A model generated the notes under the pieces. It was not told where the DNA came from. It did not search any database and worked only from the letters and a program-made list of their open reading frames with translations. Both the position numbers and the translations under genes were made by a program. A stretch of DNA of 64,000 nt from Phascolomyces articulosus (Eukaryota; Mucoromycota; Mucoromycetes; Mucorales; Lichtheimiaceae), in contig JAIXMP010000001.1 of assembly GCA_025677815.1 (NCBI GenBank), positions 682,001 to 746,000 on the forward strand, read 5' to 3'. Shown in pieces: positions 58,107-64,000 of the stretch (position 1 is the first letter of the stretch; every line of letters starts with the position of its first letter).

Positions 58107-59674
58107 ATGACCTCCTCAGCAGTTGATACTCAAGAAATCTTCAAGCAAGGCATTTTCAAGGGCAAGATTCTCTTATGTTCCGGGTAAGCATTCTCTCTTT
58201 ATTTCCAAACAAAAGAAAAAAGAAAGTTACTTGCTTTATGTATAATATTGATCTTAATCTTCCTTATTATATAGAGGTGGTACTGGCATCTGTCGAGACA
58301 TGACCGAATCTATTGTTCGTCATGGTGCTAAAGCAGTTATTGTCAGTCGCAAGTATGTATTTTTTTCTTTTTTATATACAAAAAAAAAAAACTATATTTT
58401 TTGGGTAACAAAAATAAACGCAAAAGTTTTTGTTATTGATTTATATTATTCATTGCTAAATTAGAATTGATAAGCTCCAGAAGGCTGCTGAAGAAATGAG
58501 CAAGTCGGCTGGTGGTGAAGTCTTGTAAGTAGGAATAATAATAATATTTCACTGATGTAAAGATAATGAGATAATATCCTATGGAAAATTGATAACCACG
58601 TACATATGTAAATTAACAGCATTACATAAATTATAACTCCTTTAATAGTGCTGTTCAAGCAGATGTACGTAAACCTGAAGATGTTGAGCGTGCCGTGGCT
58701 GAAGCAATCAAGAAATTCGGCCGAATTGATTTCTTGATCAATGGTGCCGCAGGCAATTTCTTGGCTCCTTTTGAAAAGCTTTCCTATAATGCTATCAAGA
58801 CTGTCATTGAAATTGATTTATTGGGTACTATCAACTTGACTAAAGCTGTTTTGCCCTATCTTAAGGCTAGCAAGGGTTCCATTATCAACGTTAGTATGAC
58901 GCTTCAGTACAGAGGTGTTCCTCTTCAATCTCATGCAGGCGCTGCTAAAGCGGGTATTGATGTAAGTGCTGATTATGCTACTACTTTTACAAGTATACTT
59001 TTACTCTACTACATACAACATATGCGTACAACATACCATGTAACTTAAAGGCTAAATAATGTGCTCTTATTATAATCACAGGCGTTGACAAGACATTGGG
59101 CAACTGAATTTGGACCTTCTGGTATTCGTAAGTAGCATATCGAAGATAGTTCTATATGTATAATTTTTGCTTCAACAAATAGTCATTTTTTATTTTTCTA
59201 TCTGTTTGGTTAATAGGTGTCAATGGTATTGCTCCTGGTCCAATTGCTGCAACTGAAGGCATGAAGCGTTTACTTTCTAAACAAGCTACTCCTCGTACTA
59301 TCCCTCTTCAGGTACTATTACGTTCTTTTCAAAGAGTGCTTTTTCTTAATATTATAATTAGAAATACTGACTTGCGATTATTTTATTATTGTTATTAGCG
59401 CTTTGGTGAACTTGGTGATGTCTCGCAATCCGGCGTGTTCTTGTTCTCGGAAGCCGCCAATTACATCACTGGTTTGACTGGTAAGAACTTCGTCGTTATT
59501 TTCTATATTTTTTATTACATTGCTAGAACAATAGCAACAAGAAAAAACATGACTAAGAATAACAACAATGTATACCTTGTATTTTCCTTAATACTATTAT
59601 TAGTTGTCGTTGACGGTGGTCACTGGCTTACTACTTCTTCATCTAGCTATCCTGATAATCTTTCCAAGATGTAA
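58107..59674 (+). CDS. SPS19: Peroxisomal 2,4-dienoyl-CoA reductase (8 exons)
   Basis: NADPH-dependent short-chain dehydrogenase/reductase of the DECR2/Sps19 type; it reduces 2,4-dienoyl-CoA during beta-oxidation of unsaturated fatty acids. 273 aa. Exons 58107-58183, 58275-58352, 58465-58524, 58649-58961, 59082-59127, 59217-59311, 59399-59480, 59604-59674, all in phase. The cofactor loop CSGGGTGICRDMTESIVRHGA contains the GGGTGI motif typical of DECR. AVIVSRKIDKLQKAA (Arg for NADP), DFLINGAAGNFLAPFEKLS and GSIINVSMTLQYRGVPLQSHAGAAKAGIDALTRHWA follow; the Ser-Tyr-Lys triad is modified, as usual in DECR. Then VNGIAPGPIAATEG and a C-terminal SKM, a PTS1 variant. The product of the ECH1-type isomerases in this window is the substrate of this enzyme. 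Confidence 0.95.
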
Positions 59675-60184
59675 TTGCAATGAGTAATTAGAAAAGAATG
59701 AAACATATATAAAGTCGCTTAGCTACTTTGCTGTAATCAAAATAACCAATAAATGTCTGTTTGAAATTGTGCTTATTATCAAAGCATTGATTTACATATA
59801 TAAATGATTGCCTGATAAAAAGTCAGAAAAGAAATGTTTTCCTTTTTTTATGCCGTGATAATCTAGATATTATTAAATTAACAATAAACTAATTTTCAAT
59901 ATTTTTACGTACTACATTGCTCCTCATGCATTTTATATTTAAGATTTTTCTAGGTTTGGATGAATATATGCAAAATTTAACAGGAAAGAGGAAAAGCGTA
60001 TTTCTGCTTAATCCGTACTATTCATTGACAACAAATATCAGAATAGATAGTGTGGATTAAGGAACCAATGATTCTGCTTGTAATGCAGACCGGTCTGTCA
60101 AACCTACTTGAGCCCCGCCACTTTTGCTTCTGCAAAATTTTATTTTTTTCATTCTTTTTCTTTTTTTTTTTCAGTAACAATAAA
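59675..60184. other. Intergenic
   Basis: About 510 bp: the 3' flank of the reductase gene and promoter of the small nucleolar-protein gene, ending in a T-rich leader (60125-60175). Nothing else seen. Confidence 0.5.
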
Positions 60185-60590
60185 ATGGCTCGTAGTTTAA
60201 GATCCCAAGGCAAAAAGAGATTTCGAGGTAAATCATATATATCCATTCATTCCTCTTCATTGATAAACAAGGGACATTGTTTAAAGATCAAGTGTGTTCT
60301 AATCCCATGTTTTTATCAATTTAGCAATTAAGCGAGAAAATGTATTCAAGCCAGTAGAAGATGCTCGACTTGCACGATTAGCAGAAGCACAAGCTAAAGC
60401 AGCCGAAAAGCCCAAAGTAGGCGATCATATGGAAGAAGAAAAATTAGAAAATGACAGCATGATGGACACAACCGATGAAACCAAAAAGATTTCGACAAGT
60501 GGAGCTCGTAATAATAAAGTAGCTCGTAAATTGGCTAAAAAGAAGGCAAAAAAGGCTCATAAGCCCAAGTCTACCAAGAACCTTTTCTAA
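60185..60590 (+). CDS. LLPH/YBL028C-like (DUF2423) small basic nuclear protein (2 exons)
   Basis: 102-aa, Lys/Arg-rich protein. Exons 60185-60227 and 60325-60590, phase 1. The N-terminus MARSLRSQGKKRFRAIKRENVF, followed by KPVEDARLARLAE, matches the UPF0642/DUF2423 family (yeast YBL028C, animal LLPH), whose N-terminal MAKSLRS..KR..K basic block is diagnostic. A central acidic Met/Asp segment is followed by KKISTSGARNNK, also typical, and a Lys-rich tail ending KNLF. Family members are nucleolar and associated with pre-60S particles; precise function is uncertain. The first exon encodes only 14 codons. Confidence 0.85.
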
Positions 60591-60841
60591 AAAAATTTTC
60601 ATCATATAACATTTCCCTGAAATTATCCACTCTTCGTTTCATTTTATCACCACAAGCAAAAACCGTACATAATCCATCTTTGTTTTCTTTATTATCAAGA
60701 CAAATCCACTTTTTTTTATAATTTGCATTTTTTTTCGTTTTTCTTTTGTAATACTATTTTTTTATCCATTAAAAATATTGGCTCCATATAAACTTCTTTT
60801 TTTAGTGCGGTGTTTTGTTTTTCATAAAGTCCACAAAAAGC

Positions 60842-60849
60842 TATAAAAA
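60842..60849 (+). promoter_or_regulatory. Putative TATA box of the pICln gene
   Basis: TATAAAAA, 49 bp upstream of the pICln start codon, in a compact 300-bp intergenic space. Confidence 0.45.
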
Positions 60850-60890
60850 CGCGTTTCGCTTTTCACACTTTTTTATTTCAAATATCAAAA

Positions 60891-61687
60891 ATGACTGTGA
60901 CATTACTTTCTTCACCACCTGATCTCTCTGATCAAGCAGTTCGACATACACAACGCAGCACAGATCTTCAAATTTTACCTCCATTAGCAGGTGTGGACGG
61001 TCCTATTCAAGGTGAATTAAACATTTGTGAAAGGTATTATACATAACTCCATCTATCTTTTTCCTTACCATACAAGTTCTTCAACCCACTTATAATTAAA
61101 AAAATTTCTTTTTATTATTATTCTTTAGTCAAGTTTACTTTTATTCCGAATCGGCTGGATCAGGCATTGCTGTAGAATACCCAGACATTATTATTCATGC
61201 CATTTCGCGTCAAGATGGACGACCGAGCATTTACTGTCAATTGGAAGCAGGTCGTTTTTTCCCTAACCAACAGTTACCCGAAGATGAAGAAGAACGAGAA
61301 GATACCGTAACAGAACTTAAATTTATGCCTCAAGATCCTGGAGCATGTAAGTTTGTTTAATACATTTATAGATATATATTTGATATACTGTATACTTACT
61401 AAGATTGACCCATATGTATATGTATAATAATAGTGGAAGCGATTTATATGGCTATGTCAACCTGCGCAGCACTTCATCCAGACGAAGATTTCTTGGCTGA
61501 ACAAAAAGCATTGGAAGAAGAAAACGATTTCTTTGCTGATCCAAGTGATGAAAGTGAATTAAATGATATACAACAAGCGGCATTACGTCATTTAGAATCT
61601 GTTTTTGTTCCTCCACCTCAACAACAGCAAGAAGAGCAACAACAGCAACAACAACAAAATGGAACAACAGAACAAGATAAACAATAA
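60891..61687 (+). CDS. pICln / methylosome subunit (3 exons)
   Basis: pICln (CLNS1A family), the PH-fold chaperone that holds Sm proteins for PRMT5 methylation and snRNP assembly; 204 aa. Exons 60891-61033, 61129-61346, 61434-61687, in phase. Signature blocks: GELNICESQVYFYSESAGSGIAVEYPDIIIHAISRQ (the PH-like beta sheet), TELKFMPQDPGALEAIYMAMSTCAALHPD (last strand and helix), then an acidic segment EEENDFFADPSDESE and a Gln-rich tail. The acidic and Gln-rich C-terminus is usual for the family. Presence of pICln fits an Sm/PRMT5 assembly pathway, which budding yeast lacks but fission yeast and early fungi keep. Confidence 0.93.
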
Positions 61688-61819
61688 AAAAAGTGATTAC
61701 ATTCTAATTTGAATTTATGTATAAATATATGGATGATATTGATATGGTGTTTTTTTTTGGCTCTCCCTACATTCACTATCATATCTACAAAATAACAAAT
61801 CGACTACCCCTCCTCATTA

Positions 61820-64000
61820 TCACTGTTTACCAGCAACAGCAGTAGTAGCCATATGTCCCAATACATTAACTAAATCACCACTGGTTTTAACGTGCCAATT
61901 GGCCATAGTCTTTTTTTCAGGAGGTCCAACAGTAATCGAATATAACGATTGTGCATGAGCGAGTCTTGCTGTACTTAAGGTTCTAAACATATCCTCATCC
62001 GTCTTGTCATCACCAGCACAAATAACAAAATCGGCATTGGCATGTTGAGCAAGGATTCGTTTTACTATTTCACCCTTGTTAATGGAAGCAGGTCGTACTT
62101 CAATGTTCTTTTTACCAATAAGGATTTCAATAGGTAATTTGGATACAATGGCATTTTCTAAATGGTTTTGACATTCTTTTGCTTGGAAGGCACTATTCAG
62201 CAAAAAAAAAAAAATTTGAAAAGTTAGGAATGAGTATTCAACATCCAATGATATAAACTTTTTTTTTGAATGAACGGTTTCTTACCCATATTCTGCATCA
62301 GCCATACGATAATGCCAAGTAATAGATGACTTTTTGAATTCAATAAAACTGCCTTGTGTTCGCTCAGTATAATATTCAAATATTTCGGTTACATCATGCT
62401 TCCAACTCATATTGATATCATCGAGCATATTGGCCCATTGCGTTGCTTTTGCCGGTTTTAAGAAACAACCATGTTCTGCGCTCAAACCAATGTTTTTGAT
62501 GGTACTACCAAGCCAGTTGTCTAATGTTTGTTGATCTCGACCAGATATAACCCAGACTTCATTCCGTGGATCGTCACACAAAGTTTGTAAATAATGCAGC
62601 ATTTCTTTAGAGGGTCGCGCGTCTGATGGAACCGATACAATTGGTGTTAACGTTCCCTGTTATAATTCATCATTAGTAAAAAGCTAGTTTATGACAATAA
62701 TAGATATATATTGATTATAAAACTCACATCATAATCGAAAAACATGAGCCGCTTTTCAGCCTTGTTATAGTTTTTCAGTAGTATATCCAGGTCAAGTGCA
62801 GGTGTAGCATGAGATTGTAAGGACCGTTTTTCTGTACAGCTTACAAGTTGTTTGACAAAGGATTCAGCCCAGAAACCTGCAGTATGTGCTGTAACATGAT
62901 CGTATAATTGCTATATATATATATATATAAATGGAAGGTGTAAGAATGAAGAAAATAATTTTACACTGTGTCATACACCAATCTCCAGATAAAAAAAAAT
63001 ATGATTATGTAAAATTTACCATATGACGAGTTAATTTTTCTTCTGGTGTCATATTAAGTCCTTCATTAATTGCCTTGGCAACACCCACCGAATCCCATGG
63101 ATTTACCATCAAAGCAGCACTGAGAGACCCGGCTGTTCCCGTAAACTCGGACAAAATCAAAGGACTATGGCGTTCTTCATGCTGACAAATAATAAATTCA
63201 AATGAAGTTGTGTTCATACCATCACGTACACTAGTAATCAACCCCACGTCGGCAGCCGATAACAAAGCATAATACTCATCACGATCAATATCTTGATGAT
63301 AATGATGCACGGGTGTAAATTCAAGGGATCCATACAAGCCATTGATATGACTGACCAATTCCGATACCTTGGTTTCCAATAATTTATGGTTGATATTAGT
63401 GGTAGGTGTAGTGACTTGGATCAAGACAACTTGATTACGCCATTCTGGATAATCACGTAAAAATTGTTCAAAAGAACGTAGCTTTTGCAAAACACCTTTT
63501 GTTTGATCCAATTTATCCCTTCCGATAATAATTTTTTTCCCACTGTACATGGAACGAATGGCATCCATTTTTGGTTGTACTCCTGGTTGTTTTCGGAACC
63601 GGTTGACACGATCGACATCAATTCCGATAGGGAATGTACCAACAGATACTTGATGTGCATTTGCATTTACGCCCACCAGTGTACTTTCGTATCCAAGTAC
63701 CCGTGTACAAGAAGATATAAAATGGCGTGCGTAAGAATAAGTCTATATACCATTTTTTTATATATATTTCATATTTTAGATGACTCAAGAACATAATTTT
63801 TGTTGGGTAGTACAGAAAAAGAGAGAAAGAACTTCTTTGTGTAATATACTCTGTTTCTTCTTTACCTGAAATCCAACCAAATCGGCACCCGCCATTCCTT
63901 TTAAAATTTCATTTCGTGCTACAAAAATTGTACCCAAATGATGAAAATAAGATGAGTTGAATAAATCCTTTTTGCTGGTCCTTTTTTTTTAATCTTATAA
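61820..64000 (-). CDS. TPS2: Trehalose-6-phosphate phosphatase, Tps2-type (5' part beyond window)
   Basis: Bifunctional-architecture trehalose enzyme: a C-terminal part of the GT20 synthase-like domain followed by a HAD phosphatase. Exons seen, descending: 63918-63866, 63742-63020, 62910-62728, 62656-62286, 62192-61820; further 5' exons lie past position 64000. The GT20 part shows GFQTYSYARHFISSCTRVLG, GTFPIGID and IIGRDKLDQTKGVLQKL, with DVGLITSVRDGMN and SEFTGTAGSL. The phosphatase part has MFFDYDGTLTPIV (nucleophile and acid Asp retained; an intron falls between DYD and GT), WVISGRDQQTL, GLSAEHG and FVICAGDDKTDEDMF, so it should be active. Retained DxDGT and a degenerate synthase domain favour Tps2 over Tps1. 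It converges on pICln with 132 bp between stops. Confidence 0.92.

Overview
The window is nuclear DNA from a filamentous fungus, most probably an early-diverging Mucoromycota (Mucorales-like) species. It is AT-rich. Every recognisable gene except one HET-like gene is split by short GT-AG introns (about 50-250 bp, AT-rich, often ending TATATAG or TTTTAG). The proteins are fungal housekeeping families with low-complexity Asn, Gln, Ser or Thr insertions. The phylum is inferred from general character, not from a diagnostic marker. No tRNA, rRNA or CRISPR array was found.

Region 1 (1-30 kb) is a dense housekeeping block: mitochondrial ClpX (+), splicing factor Yju2 (+), TFIIA small subunit (-), Rsp5/NEDD4 HECT ubiquitin ligase (+), a 20-exon DH-domain RhoGEF (-), an Atg18-type PROPPIN (+), the pumilio-like ribosome biogenesis factor Nop9 (-), sorting nexin 3/Grd19 (+) and a probable HAUS4-like augmin subunit (-). 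For each I traced exons by splice site and reading phase, so most models close perfectly in frame.

Region 2 (about 31-53 kb) is an accessory island. It holds a decayed PIF/Harbinger-type transposon (transposase pseudogene plus convergent NAM/Myb-associated ORF), two divergent HET-domain (heterokaryon-incompatibility-like) genes, an array of four copies of peroxisomal delta3,5-delta2,4-dienoyl-CoA isomerase (three intact, one pseudogene), a 6-phosphogluconate/3-hydroxyisobutyrate dehydrogenase-family gene, and small inverted-repeat elements. These include a mariner-like MITE that has a shorter relative at 7.9 kb.

Region 3 (53-64 kb) returns to conserved genes: mitochondrial 2-Cys peroxiredoxin (-), peroxisomal 2,4-dienoyl-CoA reductase (+), an LLPH/YBL028C-like nucleolar protein (+), pICln (+) and the 3' part of a Tps2-type trehalose-phosphate phosphatase (-, running off the right edge).

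The most striking functional theme is the physical linkage, within about 21 kb, of two auxiliary enzymes of unsaturated fatty-acid beta-oxidation: the dienoyl-CoA isomerase copies and the 2,4-dienoyl-CoA reductase. All intact copies carry canonical or weak PTS1 tails (SKL, SKL, ANL, SKM). This suggests lineage-specific expansion of peroxisomal lipid catabolism inside a transposon-rich, HET-gene-bearing segment.
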